A stretch of DNA of 64,000 bases, from contig NZ_RBKT01000001.1 of NCBI RefSeq assembly GCF_003633685.1, positions 5,332,001-5,396,000 of the forward strand. Direction: 5' to 3'. Below are positions 18,184 to 25,995 of the stretch, piece by piece (position 1 is the first letter of the stretch; each line of letters starts with the position of its first letter). The position numbers and the translations under genes were made by a program. The notes under the pieces are model-generated. The model had not been told where the DNA came from and did not search any database. It saw nothing but the letters and a program-made list of their open reading frames with translations. The stretch is from Micromonospora pisi. GTDB lineage: Bacteria > Actinomycetota > Actinomycetes > Mycobacteriales > Micromonosporaceae.

Positions 18184-19554
18184 GTGCGCTACTACGACAA
18201 TGTCGTCGACCTGATCGGGCACACGCCCCTGGTGCGGTTGCACCAGGTCACCGCCGGCATCACCGCGACGGTGCTCGCCAAGGTGGAGTACTTCAACCCG
18301 GGTGGCTCGGTCAAGGACCGGATCGCGCTGCGGATGGTCGAGGAGGCGGAGCAGGCCGGGTTGCTCAAGCCCGGGGGCACGATCGTCGAGCCGACCAGTG
18401 GCAACACCGGTGTCGGACTGGCCCTGGTCGCCCAGCTCAGGGGCTACCAGTGTGTCTTCGTCTGCCCGGACAAGGTCAGCGAGGACAAGCGCAACGTGCT
18501 GCGGGCGTACGGCGCCGAGGTGGTGGTCTGCCCGACCAACGTCGCCCCGGAGGACCCGCGCTCGTACTACAACGTCTCGAACCGGCTCGCCGACGAGATC
18601 CCCAACGCCTGGAAGCCGAACCAGTACGCCAACCCGGCCAACCCGCGTTCGCACTACGAGACGACCGGCCCGGAGCTGTGGGAGCAGACCGAGGGCCGGA
18701 TCACCCACTTTGTGGCCGGGGTCGGCACCGGCGGCACGATCTCCGGTATCGGCCGTTACCTCAAGGAGGTTTCCGGCGGCGCGGTGAAGATCATCGGCGC
18801 TGACCCGGAGGGCTCGGTCTACTCCGGTGGCACCGGCCGGCCGTACCTCGTCGAAGGGGTGGGCGAGGACTTCTGGCCGGAGACGTACGACCAGAACGTG
18901 GCCGACCAGATCATCGAGGTCTCGGACAAGGCGTCGTTCGAGCTGACCCGGCGGCTGGCCCGCGAGGAGGGGCTGCTGGTCGGTGGCTCCTGCGGGATGG
19001 CCGTGGTCGCCGCGCTGGAGGTGGCCCGGCAGGCCGGCCCGGACGACGTGATCGTGGTGCTGCTGCCCGACGGTGGTCGGGGCTACCTGTCGAAGATCTT
19101 CAACGACGACTGGATGGCCCGCTACGGTTTCCTGGAGACCGACAACAGCCAGCCGACCGTGGCCGACGCGCTGGGCAGCAAGCCGGGCGGGGTGCCGGAG
19201 CTGATCCACGTACACCCGACCGAGACGGTCCGGGACGCGATCGACTACATGCGCGAGTACGCCGTCTCCCAGTTGCCGGTGCTCAAGGCCGAGCCGCCGG
19301 TGGTCACCGGTGAGGTGGCCGGTTCGATCGCCGAGCGGGACCTGCTCGACGCGCTCTTCACCGGTCAGGCGCACCTGCACGACACGATCGAGCGGCACAT
19401 GGGGCCGCCGCTGCCGATGATCGGTGGTGGGCAGCCGGTGAGCGAGGCGGTCGGTCTGCTGGAGAAGTCCGACGCCGCGCTGGTGCTGGTCGACGGCAAG
19501 CCCAGGGGCGTACTGACCCGGCAGGACCTGCTCGCCCACCTCGGCGCCCGCTGA
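18184..19554 (+). CDS. cbs: Cystathionine beta-synthase
   Basis: A 456-residue PLP enzyme that joins serine and homocysteine to form cystathionine. The Schiff-base lysine is Lys44 in PGGSVKDRIAL, the phosphate/substrate loop is TSGNTGVG, and the PLP phosphate cradle is GVGTGGTISGIG. The C-terminal third carries two CBS-domain repeats (VHPTETVRDAIDYMREY and PMIGGGQPVSEAVGLLEKSDAALVL), which in the human enzyme regulate activity. GTG 18184 gives the standard MRYYDNVVDLIGHTPLVRL start with GGAAAGG upstream. The metB-like gene at 27.9 kb supplies the next step of the pathway. Confidence 0.95.
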   Translation: MRYYDNVVDLIGHTPLVRLHQVTAGITATVLAKVEYFNPGGSVKDRIALRMVEEAEQAGLLKPGGTIVEPTSGNTGVGLALVAQLRGYQCVFVCPDKVSEDKRNVLRAYGAEVVVCPTNVAPEDPRSYYNVSNRLADEIPNAWKPNQYANPANPRSHYETTGPELWEQTEGRITHFVAGVGTGGTISGIGRYLKEVSGGAVKIIGADPEGSVYSGGTGRPYLVEGVGEDFWPETYDQNVADQIIEVSDKASFELTRRLAREEGLLVGGSCGMAVVAALEVARQAGPDDVIVVLLPDGGRGYLSKIFNDDWMARYGFLETDNSQPTVADALGSKPGGVPELIHVHPTETVRDAIDYMREYAVSQLPVLKAEPPVVTGEVAGSIAERDLLDALFTGQAHLHDTIERHMGPPLPMIGGGQPVSEAVGLLEKSDAALVLVDGKPRGVLTRQDLLAHLGAR

Positions 19555-19570
19555 CCGGTCGGACGGAACG

Positions 19571-19601
19571 CACCCCGTCGACCTCCAGGGTCGGCGGGGT
19601 G
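19571..19601. terminator. Bidirectional terminator between cbs and the GNAT gene
   Basis: A 13-bp stem CACCCCGTCGACC / GGTCGGCGGGGTG with one G-T mismatch and a 5-nt loop lies in the 49-bp convergent gap. Confidence 0.75.
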
Positions 19602-19603
19602 GC

Positions 19604-20116
19604 TCAGGGCAGGTCGCGGACGTAACGCAGCTGTGGGGTCGGGGCGGTGCCGATCTGCTCGGTCCGGGTGGTGCCGTCGGCCGTCCACCCGCCGCGCTGG
19701 TAGAACTCCCGGGCGTGGGCGTTCTCGCTCAGCACCCAGAGCGCGGCCCGGCGCCAGCCGCGCCCGTGCAGGGTCGTCAGCGCGTCGACCATCAACGCCC
19801 GGCCCAGTCCCCGGCCCTGCTGGTCCGGTTCCAGGTGGATGGCGTAGAGCTCGCCGTACCCGGTCGGGTCGAGTTCGTGTGGGCCGACGTAGCTGAAGCC
19901 GACCAGCCGGTCGCCCGCTTCGACCACGGTCATCAGGTGGGTCTCCTGCTCCCACTTCCACCGCTCGCTCCACCACCGGCCGAGCTGCTCGGCGGAGTCG
20001 GCGGCGAACGCCTCGTCGGGCAGGAAGCCACCGTAGGCGGCCTGCCGGGAGCGCGCGTGCAGGCCGCCGACGGCGATCAGGTCGGCGGCGGTGGCGGGGC
20101 GCAGGATGGCGGTCAC
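19604..20116 (-). CDS. GNAT family N-acetyltransferase
   Basis: A 170-residue single GNAT domain. Motif A is [19 protein letters not shown] (the Q/RxxGxG/A acetyl-CoA loop), followed by motif [25 protein letters not shown]. The substrate cannot be told from the sequence. GTG 20116 overlaps the stop of the RNase Z gene, so the two form an operon on the minus strand. Confidence 0.9.
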   Translation of the reverse strand: MTAILRPATAADLIAVGGLHARSRQAAYGGFLPDEAFAADSAEQLGRWWSERWKWEQETHLMTVVEAGDRLVGFSYVGPHELDPTGYGELYAIHLEPDQQGRGLGRALMVDALTTLHGRGWRRAALWVLSENAHAREFYQRGGWTADGTTRTEQIGTAPTPQLRYVRDLP

Positions 20117-21033
20117 ACGGGCGAGGATAGCCGGGGCACCCGTACCCGGCCGAGGTCCTCGGCGATCACCAGGTCACCGGTGAAGTGTTCCCGCGCCTCG
20201 GCGGCGAACCGCGCCGGGTCCGGGTAGCGCTGGGAGAAGTGGGTCAGTACGAGGCGGCGTACCCCGGATTCGGTGGCCACCCGCGCGGCCTGCGCCGCGG
20301 TCAGGTGGCCGGCCTCGGCGGCCAGCGCGGCGTCCTCGGTCAGGAAGGTCGACTCGATCACCAGCAGGTCGGCGGCTTCGGCGAGGGCGTAGACCGCGTC
20401 GCAGAGTCCGGTGTCCATGACGAAGGCGAAGCGCTGGCCTCGGCGCTCCTCGCTGACCTCGGCCAGCGACACGCGGCGCCCGTCGAGGTCGAGGTGGCCG
20501 GCGCGGATCAGCTCGCCGATCGCCCGACCGGCGATGCCGTACGCGGCCAGCCGTTCCGGCAGCATCCGCCGTCCGTCCGGTTCGACGAGCTGGTAGCCGT
20601 ACGCCTCGACCGGGTGGTGCAGCCGGCGGGCGGTGATCGTGCCGCCGCGTACCGGGATGGTCTGTCCGTCCTGTTCGACCGGTTCCGGTCGTACGTCGGC
20701 GGTTTCGTGGAAGGAGCTGGCGTGCCGCAGCCGGGCGAAGTATTCGGCGCCGCCGGCGGGGAAGTGCACCGGCACCGGGTGCGGCACCCGGTCCAGGGAG
20801 AGGCGCTGGATCATCCCGGGTAGTCCGAGGCAGTGGTCGCCGTGGAAGTGGGTGACGCAGATCCGGGTCAGGTCGGTGGCGGAGGCCCCGGCGAAGAGCA
20901 TCTGTCGCTGGCTGCCCTCGCCCGGGTCGAACATGATCATCTCGTCGTCCCAGCGCAACAGGTAGCCGTTGTGGTTGCGCTGCCGGGTGGGCACCTGACT
21001 CGCGGTGCCCAGGATCACCAGTTCTCTGGTCAC
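20113..21033 (-). CDS. rnz: Ribonuclease Z (tRNA 3' processing endonuclease)
   Basis: A 306-residue metallo-beta-lactamase fold nuclease that removes 3' trailers from tRNA precursors. The zinc motif is [14 protein letters not shown], the downstream metal Asp is in FVMDTGLCD, and the C-terminal histidine is in LTHFSQRY. The exosite region is short, as in bacterial enzymes. The GTG start at 21033 gives [16 protein letters not shown], the expected beginning, with AAAGGG upstream. The gene is preceded by a long structured leader (see 21077-21310). The upstream neighbour before the island was probably msrA. Confidence 0.95.
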   Translation of the reverse strand: MTRELVILGTASQVPTRQRNHNGYLLRWDDEMIMFDPGEGSQRQMLFAGASATDLTRICVTHFHGDHCLGLPGMIQRLSLDRVPHPVPVHFPAGGAEYFARLRHASSFHETADVRPEPVEQDGQTIPVRGGTITARRLHHPVEAYGYQLVEPDGRRMLPERLAAYGIAGRAIGELIRAGHLDLDGRRVSLAEVSEERRGQRFAFVMDTGLCDAVYALAEAADLLVIESTFLTEDAALAAEAGHLTAAQAARVATESGVRRLVLTHFSQRYPDPARFAAEAREHFTGDLVIAEDLGRVRVPRLSSPV

Positions 21034-21076
21034 CGGGAGCCCTTTCGGGTCGGGAAGGTCGTCGCCGGATATGGAA

Positions 21077-21139
21077 CGACCCCCGGGGCTTCCGCGCGGT
21101 GCGCGGGCCGGTCGGACTGAACCGGCACCCCGGGGGTCG
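21077..21139 (-). ncRNA. Candidate structured leader element of rnz (three-way junction)
   Basis: A closing stem CGACCCCCGGGG (21077-21088) pairs perfectly with CCCCGGGGGTCG (21128-21139). Inside it are two more hairpins: CCGCGC-GGT-GCGCGG and CCGGT...ACCGG. The fold lies between the rnz promoter and start codon, 44 bases from the GTG. It matches no RNA family I know. Base pairing is seen directly; a regulatory role is inference. Confidence 0.45.
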
Positions 21140-21209
21140 GGTGGCTGTCTGGTTTTCGCCGCACCGCTGCCACACGGTCTCGACGGTCTTGCACTGTCAA
21201 GGACAGCGG

Positions 21210-21248
21210 CTAGCGGACAGCCACCTCACGAGTCCCGTTGCTACACAA
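21210..21248 (-). CDS. Possible 12-codon leader peptide upstream of rnz
   Basis: A TTG-started reading frame encodes [12 protein letters not shown] and stops at TAG (21212-21210). The strong ribosome site GGGAGGTGG ends eight bases upstream. Its 3' half overlaps the GACAGCCACC arm (21216-21225), which pairs perfectly with GGTGGCTGTC (21140-21149), so ribosome position could change the downstream fold. This is inferred from the arrangement; there is no homology support. Confidence 0.35.
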   Translation of the reverse strand: MCSNGTREVAVR

Positions 21249-21281
21249 AGCTTGGACCACCTCCCTTCACGTGTACGGCCA

Positions 21282-21310
21282 CGTTAACCACATCGGGACG
21301 GCTCCGCCAA
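21282..21310 (-). promoter_or_regulatory. Predicted promoter for the rnz leader
   Basis: On the minus strand, -35 TTGGCG (21310-21305) and -10 TTAACG (21287-21282) are separated by exactly 17 bp, about 14 bases before the leader-peptide ribosome site. Confidence 0.45.
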
Positions 21311-21349
21311 TGGTTTTAGATCACTGGTCTCGTCCGGGTTCGCCCTGTC

Positions 21350-21430
21350 TCAGGTACCGGTACGGGCCACCCCGACCGGGCAGCTCATGCCGTTCGGGCC
21401 GTGGTTGCAGTAGCCATCCGGGTTCTTGGA
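21350..21430 (-). pseudogene. Displaced 3' end of msrA, copy A (att-like)
   Basis: On the minus strand this reads in frame as [20 protein letters not shown] followed by ARTGT and a TGA stop. It keeps both resolving cysteines of MsrA. Compared with copy B it has only synonymous changes in the shared codons (for example GGC/GGG and GAT/GAC), but its last codons differ. There is no upstream msrA body. It sits next to the rnz promoter, so it may be the ancestral chromosomal end of msrA, pushed 5.4 kb away by insertions. Confidence 0.8.
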
Positions 21431-21479
21431 CCCTGGCGAACGGAGACCTACTGCTGAGTCCGTGACGTCAAGATCGAGA

Positions 21480-21506
21480 AGGCGGGGAACGGTCGTCGCC
21501 CCGCCT
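21480..21506. terminator. Hairpin in the Fic upstream region
   Basis: An 8-bp stem AGGCGGGG / CCCCGCCT with an 11-nt loop. The remaining 230 bases up to the Fic gene are of lower GC and show no gene I can support. Confidence 0.5.
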
Positions 21507-21739
21507 GACGCAACGGGCTGGTCAGGCGGTTGGGGGCGAGCCTGAACCTATGTGACCTTGAAGCTGACTTCGCCACTTCGTGAAGCGCGTCCGGAGCGCG
21601 GCTAGTTCCGCGAGCTCTTCAGTGCAACGGCTGCGTCTTGCATCTCAGTTTAGTGACACGGCAGCCCTGTCCATGTCAGTGATCTGGCCGTTCATTGCAA
21701 TGGCGACGACCGGACCGGCCGATGTCAGTCAACATGTGG

Positions 21740-22981
21740 ATGTCTGACAAGCCTGCGTATGATGGCATGGTGGACGTTTCGATCTTCACTTCGCAGGCGC
21801 CCGGAGACCTCGTCAAGATCAATGGTGTCGATCCCCGCCGCGGTGAGTGGGAACACGTGGCGTTCGTGCCGCATCCGCTGCCCAAGCTACCTCCGGACCT
21901 CAGTGCGCGGACCTACCGGATGGTTGCCGACGCACGCGCGGCGCTCGGAGCTCTCGACAGCACGGCGCGACGCCTGTCAAACCCACGAATCTTTAGGCGG
22001 CCTGCGCTACAGGCTGAGGCGCAGAGTACGTCAGCGCTGGAGGGTACCTACGCACCGTTGGGTGAAGTCCTCATTGCTAACGAGGAACGACCGACGAATC
22101 TAGATCTACGCGAGGTCCTGAACTACGTTCGCATGGGTGACGCTGCCTTCGATTGGATAGAAGAAGGTATGCCCTTGACGGTGGGAATGCTGGAGCAACT
22201 GCAAGCGATGCTCGTCAGGGGCACTCGGGGCGAAACCGTCAACTCCGGAGCCGTTCGCAATCATCAGGTAGTCGTCGGTCAGCGAACGAATGCCCCGTCA
22301 GGCGCACTGGCGGTGCATTCGGCTCGGTTCGTTCCGTCGCCACCGGGTCTAGATCTCACCGCGAATCTGCGTGGTCTTCTCGATTGGATGACCGACAGCG
22401 AAGTGATGCAGGAGACCGATCCTGTGGTGGCGGCAGCGCTTGCCCACTATCAGTTCGAAACGCTTCACCCGTTTCACGACGGGAACGGCCGTATCGGTCG
22501 GTTCCTCATTGTGGCGCACCTGCTGAAGCAAGGCGTCCTCCTCGAACCCACGCTCACGGTTTCACCGTGGTTCGAAGCCCGACGGTCGGAGTACTACGAC
22601 CGGTTGCTTGCCGTCAGTACTGAAGGGGCGTGGGACCCGTACGTAAGGTTCTTCGCCACCGGCCTCGAGTCGTCCGCGAATGCCACGCATGAACGTATGA
22701 AAGCATTGGTGGCAGTGCAGGAGTCGTTCAAGGAGCGTATTCGAAAGTCTCCGCTGAGGGCTGATACCGCGCATGCGTTGGTAGACTTCGCTATTGCCCG
22801 GACGGCCTTTACCGTTCGAGATGTCGAGAAGCACCTTGGAATCTCTTATGGTCGCGCCAACGGTCTTGTTCAGCAGATGATCCACCTGGGGATCCTTGCT
22901 GAGGTTCACGCCGCTGCGGGCGGGTCTGGCCGTCGCTTTTACGCGCCCGACGCATTCGATGTTCTGGTGAAAGAGCCTTAG
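21740..22981 (+). CDS. Fic family protein with N-terminal inhibitory motif
   Basis: A protein of about 413 residues with a Fic N-terminal domain, a central Fic domain and a C-terminal winged helix. The catalytic motif is HPFHDGNGRIGR beginning at His243, which is fully canonical for AMP transfer to hydroxyl side chains. An inhibitory helix motif T97-x3-E101-G102 (in STSALEGTY) marks it as a class II Fic protein that holds itself in check. The C-terminus (FTVRDVEKHLGISYGRANGL) looks DNA binding and could autoregulate. Start is uncertain: in-frame ATG at 21722, 21734, 21740 and 21767 all lack a clear ribosome site. GC and codon use are visibly lower than in flanking genes, suggesting transfer. 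Confidence 0.88.
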   Translation: MSDKPAYDGMVDVSIFTSQAPGDLVKINGVDPRRGEWEHVAFVPHPLPKLPPDLSARTYRMVADARAALGALDSTARRLSNPRIFRRPALQAEAQSTSALEGTYAPLGEVLIANEERPTNLDLREVLNYVRMGDAAFDWIEEGMPLTVGMLEQLQAMLVRGTRGETVNSGAVRNHQVVVGQRTNAPSGALAVHSARFVPSPPGLDLTANLRGLLDWMTDSEVMQETDPVVAAALAHYQFETLHPFHDGNGRIGRFLIVAHLLKQGVLLEPTLTVSPWFEARRSEYYDRLLAVSTEGAWDPYVRFFATGLESSANATHERMKALVAVQESFKERIRKSPLRADTAHALVDFAIARTAFTVRDVEKHLGISYGRANGLVQQMIHLGILAEVHAAAGGSGRRFYAPDAFDVLVKEP

Positions 22982-22989
22982 GTTGTTGA

Positions 22990-23015
22990 AGGGGCGCCCT
23001 CTGGAAGGCGCCCCT
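22990..23015 (+). terminator. Terminator after the Fic gene
   Basis: A 9-bp stem AGGGGCGCC / GGCGCCCCT with an 8-nt loop begins nine bases after the Fic stop codon. Confidence 0.75.
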
Positions 23016-23068
23016 CGGGTGTTGCTGCTTGACGTGCGTGTCAGCTCACGTGCGCCACGCGGCCCCGT

Positions 23069-23168
23069 GACGAAGTGACGGAACGAACGTCACTAGCTAT
23101 AGATGTTGAAGGAGGAAGAAGAAGCCTTCAGGCAGAAACGAGAGTGACGCTAGTTCCGTCACTTCGTC
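23069..23168. repeat. Long inverted repeat of unknown role
   Basis: Two 25-bp arms, 23069-23093 and 23144-23168, are inverted copies with three central mismatches; the outer 16 bp (GACGAAGTGACGGAAC) are perfect. They enclose 50 bp rich in purine (GAAGGAGGAAGAAGAAG). No gene lies inside. The fold could be a terminator, a small RNA, or the ends of a lost insertion. The stretch from 23016 to 23300 otherwise holds nothing I can name. Confidence 0.7.
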
Positions 23169-23300
23169 GTCCTGCTCGGCGTTCCCCGGCGCCCGCCACC
23201 CGGACAGGTAAAGATCCGCCCTGGGGCGTCGTCCACGGGGAAGACAACGCGCGCCCAGGGCGGGCCGGCTCTGCAATTCTGTGCTGGCACCATTTCTTTA

Positions 23301-23489
23301 GTGCTGCGTCACTCCCCACGGAGCCGAACGTCGCCGTCGTCGTCAGGCAGGGGCTCCCACTCGTGTTCGCCTGCAAGTAGGTGCTGTGCCGCTGGTTGGG
23401 ATCGTGCGAAGGCGCTTGAAGGTCTGGCGCTCGACGTAGACCGGTCGGCCGACCTGTTGATCATGATCGCCAAGGAGACGGAGCAATGA
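23301..23489 (+). CDS. Small protein or remnant upstream of DUF397
   Basis: A short frame whose last part, WDRAKALEGLALDVDRSADL followed by LIMIAKETEQ, looks like a real helical protein and overlaps the DUF397 start by 4 bp (ATGA). The first part has poor composition, so the true start is probably near 23380, or the gene has lost its 5' end. DUF397 genes normally follow an XRE-type regulator; that regulator is not visible here. Confidence 0.3.
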   Translation: MLRHSPRSRTSPSSSGRGSHSCSPASRCCAAGWDRAKALEGLALDVDRSADLLIMIAKETEQ

Positions 23490-23677
23490 GCAACCAAACC
23501 GGTGCCGTGTGGCGTAAGAGCAGCCGGAGTAACGGCGCGGGTGGGCAGTGCGTGGAGGTCGCCGACAACCTGCCCGGCCGCGTGCTCGTCCGCGACACGA
23601 AGAACCGCGACGGCGGCACGCTGACCTTCGCCCCCGATGCGTGGCGCGCCTTCGTCGGCTTCGCCAAGCAGGGCTAG
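23486..23677 (+). CDS. DUF397 domain protein
   Basis: A 63-residue protein that is almost entirely a DUF397 domain: AVWRKSSRSNGAGGQCVEVA, then VLVRDTKNRDGGTLTF and WRAFVGFAK. GGAGACGGAG lies just upstream of ATG 23486. In actinobacteria DUF397 proteins pair with XRE-family regulators (as BldB/WhiJ-type pairs and related toxin-antitoxin-like systems). The regulator is missing from this neighbourhood, so this is likely an orphan carried on the island. Confidence 0.88.
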   Translation: MSNQTGAVWRKSSRSNGAGGQCVEVADNLPGRVLVRDTKNRDGGTLTFAPDAWRAFVGFAKQG

Positions 23678-23725
23678 CAGATCTTTCTCACGCCCCCGTG
23701 CCAGCTGGCGGATTCTCGTGGTCCT

Positions 23726-25160
23726 CGCAACACCTGATGGTCTAGACGGATGTCAGTAGATCACGCAGGCGCTCGGCTGGGGTTTCCCAGCCGAGTGTTT
23801 TGCGTGGTCGACGGTTGAGTTTCTGGGCGACGTGCTCAAGATCTTCGGAGCCGTGGATGCTCAGGTCGGTGCCTTTGGGGAAGTACTGCCGGAGCAGGCC
23901 GTTGGTGTTCTCGTTGGTGCCACGCTGCCAGGGCGAGTGCGGGTCGCAGAAGTAGACCGCCATCCCGGTCGCCAGGGAGAGCTGCCTGTGCGCGGCCATC
24001 TCGCAGCCTTGGTCCCAGGTCAGCGATCCGCGCAGATGCTCGGGAAGGGCCTGGATCAGCGGTATCAGGACGTCGCGGACTTCCTCGGCGGTGTGCCCGC
24101 CGGGTAGGTGGCCGAGCATCACGTAGCGGGTGGTGCGTTCGACCAGGGTCACGATCGCGGACTCGCTTCGGGTGCCGACGATCAGGTCACCTTCCCAGTG
24201 GCCTGGCACGGCCCGGTCCTCGATTTCGGGCGGACGCTCAGAGATCATCACCATCTTGTCGACGAACCGCGCGGTGCGCTGATCAGGACGCCGGTGGGGC
24301 TTGCGCCTGGTGCGTCCGGTACGCAGTGCTGCGGCGACCTCGCGCCGCAGCCCGCCACGCGCCTGGACGTAGATCGCCTGGTAGATCGTCTCCGTGCTCA
24401 CCCGCATGCTCCCGTCGTGGGGGAACTGGCTGACAAGAGCGTGGCAGATCTGCTCCGGTGACCACTCCTCCCGCAACCTGCTGGTGACGTAGTCGCGCAA
24501 CGGGCCGTCCTGAGCCAGCTTGGAGGTCTTGGGGCGCGCACGCCCCTTCGCCCACGCTCGCTGGGCCCGGTGCGGCCGGTAGACGCCGTCGACGGAACGG
24601 GCATCGATCTCTCGCTTGATCGTCGATGCCGGCCGGCCCAACTCGCGCCCGATCGCCCGCAGGGAGACGCCTTCACGATGCAGGTCAGCGATGGTCTCAC
24701 GCTCGACCAGGGTCAGGAACCGAGGATGGAGTTCGGCCTCCAGGGACCCTACCGACCGCGGCTGAGACGCGGTGGCCATCGTGGTCACACCCGTCCGGTA
24801 GTCCACCTTGCGCCCGTCGGGATAGATGCGGGTATGTCCTACAGATCGCACCCCGTGATCCCAGTCCCGGGCGGTGCGCACATTCACCCCGACACGCCGA
24901 GCGGCCTCCTTCCGGTTGACCCCGTCGGCACGCAACCGGTCGTACTCCACACGCCCAGGATGACCCCCGCTGCCGCCGCTCCCACACCCTCGCAGGCCAG
25001 CCTTCCGCACCCACCCAAACGCCGTGTTCAGGTTCACCCCTACCGACCGGGCCGCCACCGAGACGTTGCCGCCTTCACGGTCCAGCGCCTCGAAGAACCC
25101 CACCCGCAACTCCGGCGAAAGCATGATCCCCGCAACCCCCTGAAACCCAGGGGTGTTGCG
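23726..25160. mobile_element. IS30 family insertion sequence
   Basis: It contains an apparently intact IS30 transposase. Candidate terminal inverted repeats are CGCAACACC at 23726-23734 and GGTGTTGCG at 25152-25160. They are short and I see no clear target-site duplication, so the exact ends are uncertain. A hairpin at 25128-25163 overlaps the right end next to the transposase start. It sits inside the msrA-associated island. Confidence 0.6.
23742..25124 (-). CDS. IS30 family transposase
   Basis: A 460-residue DDE transposase. The N-terminal half has helix-turn-helix modules (EAARRVGVNVRTARDW and LHREGVSLRAIGRELGRPAS), the second being the IS30-type motif. The catalytic core shows Asp in GHWEGDLIVG, Asp in LTWDQGCEM and Glu in RGTNENTNGLLRQYFPKGTD. 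The protein ends KTLGWETPAERL, as IS30 enzymes do. The ATG at 25124 gives MLSPELRVGFFEALDREGG; the frame is open further upstream but with no sensible start. It appears full length. It is longer than the classical ~380-residue enzyme because of the extra N-terminal helix-turn-helix region. Confidence 0.93.
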   Translation of the reverse strand: MLSPELRVGFFEALDREGGNVSVAARSVGVNLNTAFGWVRKAGLRGCGSGGSGGHPGRVEYDRLRADGVNRKEAARRVGVNVRTARDWDHGVRSVGHTRIYPDGRKVDYRTGVTTMATASQPRSVGSLEAELHPRFLTLVERETIADLHREGVSLRAIGRELGRPASTIKREIDARSVDGVYRPHRAQRAWAKGRARPKTSKLAQDGPLRDYVTSRLREEWSPEQICHALVSQFPHDGSMRVSTETIYQAIYVQARGGLRREVAAALRTGRTRRKPHRRPDQRTARFVDKMVMISERPPEIEDRAVPGHWEGDLIVGTRSESAIVTLVERTTRYVMLGHLPGGHTAEEVRDVLIPLIQALPEHLRGSLTWDQGCEMAAHRQLSLATGMAVYFCDPHSPWQRGTNENTNGLLRQYFPKGTDLSIHGSEDLEHVAQKLNRRPRKTLGWETPAERLRDLLTSV

Positions 25161-25216
25161 GGGATCGCTAGAACCCGCGGCTCGGTACGGGGGTGTTGCT
25201 TTGTCTCGGGTACGCC

Positions 25217-25249
25217 GAACGCCCCCCGGCGTGGTGCCGGAGGGCGTTC
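25217..25249 (-). terminator. Terminator following msrA copy B
   Basis: A 14-bp stem GAACGCCCCCCGGC / GCCGGAGGGCGTTC (one mismatch) with a 5-nt loop. On the minus strand it lies 33 bases after the stop codon of msrA copy B, just as a terminator follows the intact msrA. Confidence 0.75.
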
Positions 25250-25282
25250 TAGGTATCGGGTGTGTAAGCGGCGCTTCGTCGG

Positions 25283-25363
25283 CTACTCGGCTACCCGCGC
25301 CACCCCGACCGGGCAGCTCATCCCGTTCGGGCCGTGGTTGCAGTAGCCGTCCGGGTTCTTGGA
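25283..25363 (-). pseudogene. Displaced 3' end of msrA, copy B (att-like)
   Basis: On the minus strand it reads in frame [20 protein letters not shown] then ARVAE and a TAG stop at 25285-25283, followed by its own terminator. The 76 bp from 25287 to 25362 match the 3' end of the intact msrA with one mismatch. Beyond the CTTGG boundary it diverges from msrA and resembles copy A instead (GGACTCTGGCG versus GGACCCTGGCG). Confidence 0.85.
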
Positions 25364-25412
25364 CTCTGGCGCAGGGTGTAGTAATTCGCAGCTGGGACCG
25401 CCGACTCCCCAC

Positions 25413-25775
25413 TCATTCATCACCGGGTTGTGGCATGTGGCCGAACCGTCGGACCTCCTGGGGCCAGCCGCATGCTTCCGCGATCTTGCCGGCCCACATC
25501 CGGGCCGTTTCCTCGTCGGCCACGTCCACCACGGTCAGCCCGCCCAGCCACTCCTTGGTTTCGACGTAGGGCCCGTCGGTGAACATCAAGGTGCCGTTCG
25601 TGGCGTCGGCACTGAAGACGGGGCCGTCCTCTTCCAGGCCCCCGGCGAACACATACGCCCCGGCCGCCTTGATCTCGTCCACGACCGCCGCGGCGAGTGG
25701 CCCGCGCCCGCGAAACCACTCCTCAGTGTGGTCGCCCACCCACTGCTGGTTGAAGTAGATGAGGTACTCGGCCAT
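25413..25775 (-). CDS. YciI-like family protein
   Basis: A 120-residue single-domain protein of the YCII/DGPF type: MAEYLIYFNQQWVGDHTEEW at the start, LMFTDGPYVETKEWLGGLTV in the middle (the DGPFxETKE signature) and a short C-terminal helix. Such proteins are often encoded beside ECF sigma factors, but none is present here. The ferredoxin-like fold suggests a small-molecule binding or catalytic role that is unproven. GAGGGAG lies upstream of ATG 25775. It lies within the right segment of the island, divergent from the next gene. Confidence 0.88.
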   Translation of the reverse strand: MAEYLIYFNQQWVGDHTEEWFRGRGPLAAAVVDEIKAAGAYVFAGGLEEDGPVFSADATNGTLMFTDGPYVETKEWLGGLTVVDVADEETARMWAGKIAEACGWPQEVRRFGHMPQPGDE

Positions 25776-25950
25776 GTCTGCTCCCTCGTTCCGGGCGGAC
25801 CTTTGTCTGCCTCCATCCTCGCTACGAACGGCGCCGCACGGATACGACACCTCAGGCCGGAAATTTCCACGTCGATGTTGGCGGGGGAGCGGTGGTGCGT
25901 CCGTCACCGGTCCACGTGGGCGAGCGGACGAGGTAACACTCTGCTCGCCG

Positions 25951-25995
25951 CCATGACGACAACCGCCATGACGACAACCGCCATGACGACAATGG
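25951..25995 (+). repeat. Three tandem 15-bp repeats, each with an ATG
   Basis: The unit CCATGACGACAACCG occurs twice and then a third time as CCATGACGACAATGG. Each unit adds MTTTA-like residues in the same frame and supplies a possible start codon for the gene at 25953. Confidence 0.85.

Noticed and set aside
21034-21250. tmRNA, RNase P RNA or 6S RNA in the rnz leader
   Set aside because: None of their conserved motifs (tRNA-like ends, GAAAGTCCGG-type core) are present; only generic stems are seen.
21350-21430. msrA copies A and B as independent small genes
   Set aside because: They have no start codon or ribosome site, and the frame upstream diverges immediately from MsrA.
23128-23497. 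Minus-strand frames ending EHEWEPLPDDDGDVRLRGE
   Set aside because: The end looks protein-like, but no start, ribosome site or homology is visible, and the other strand leads into DUF397.
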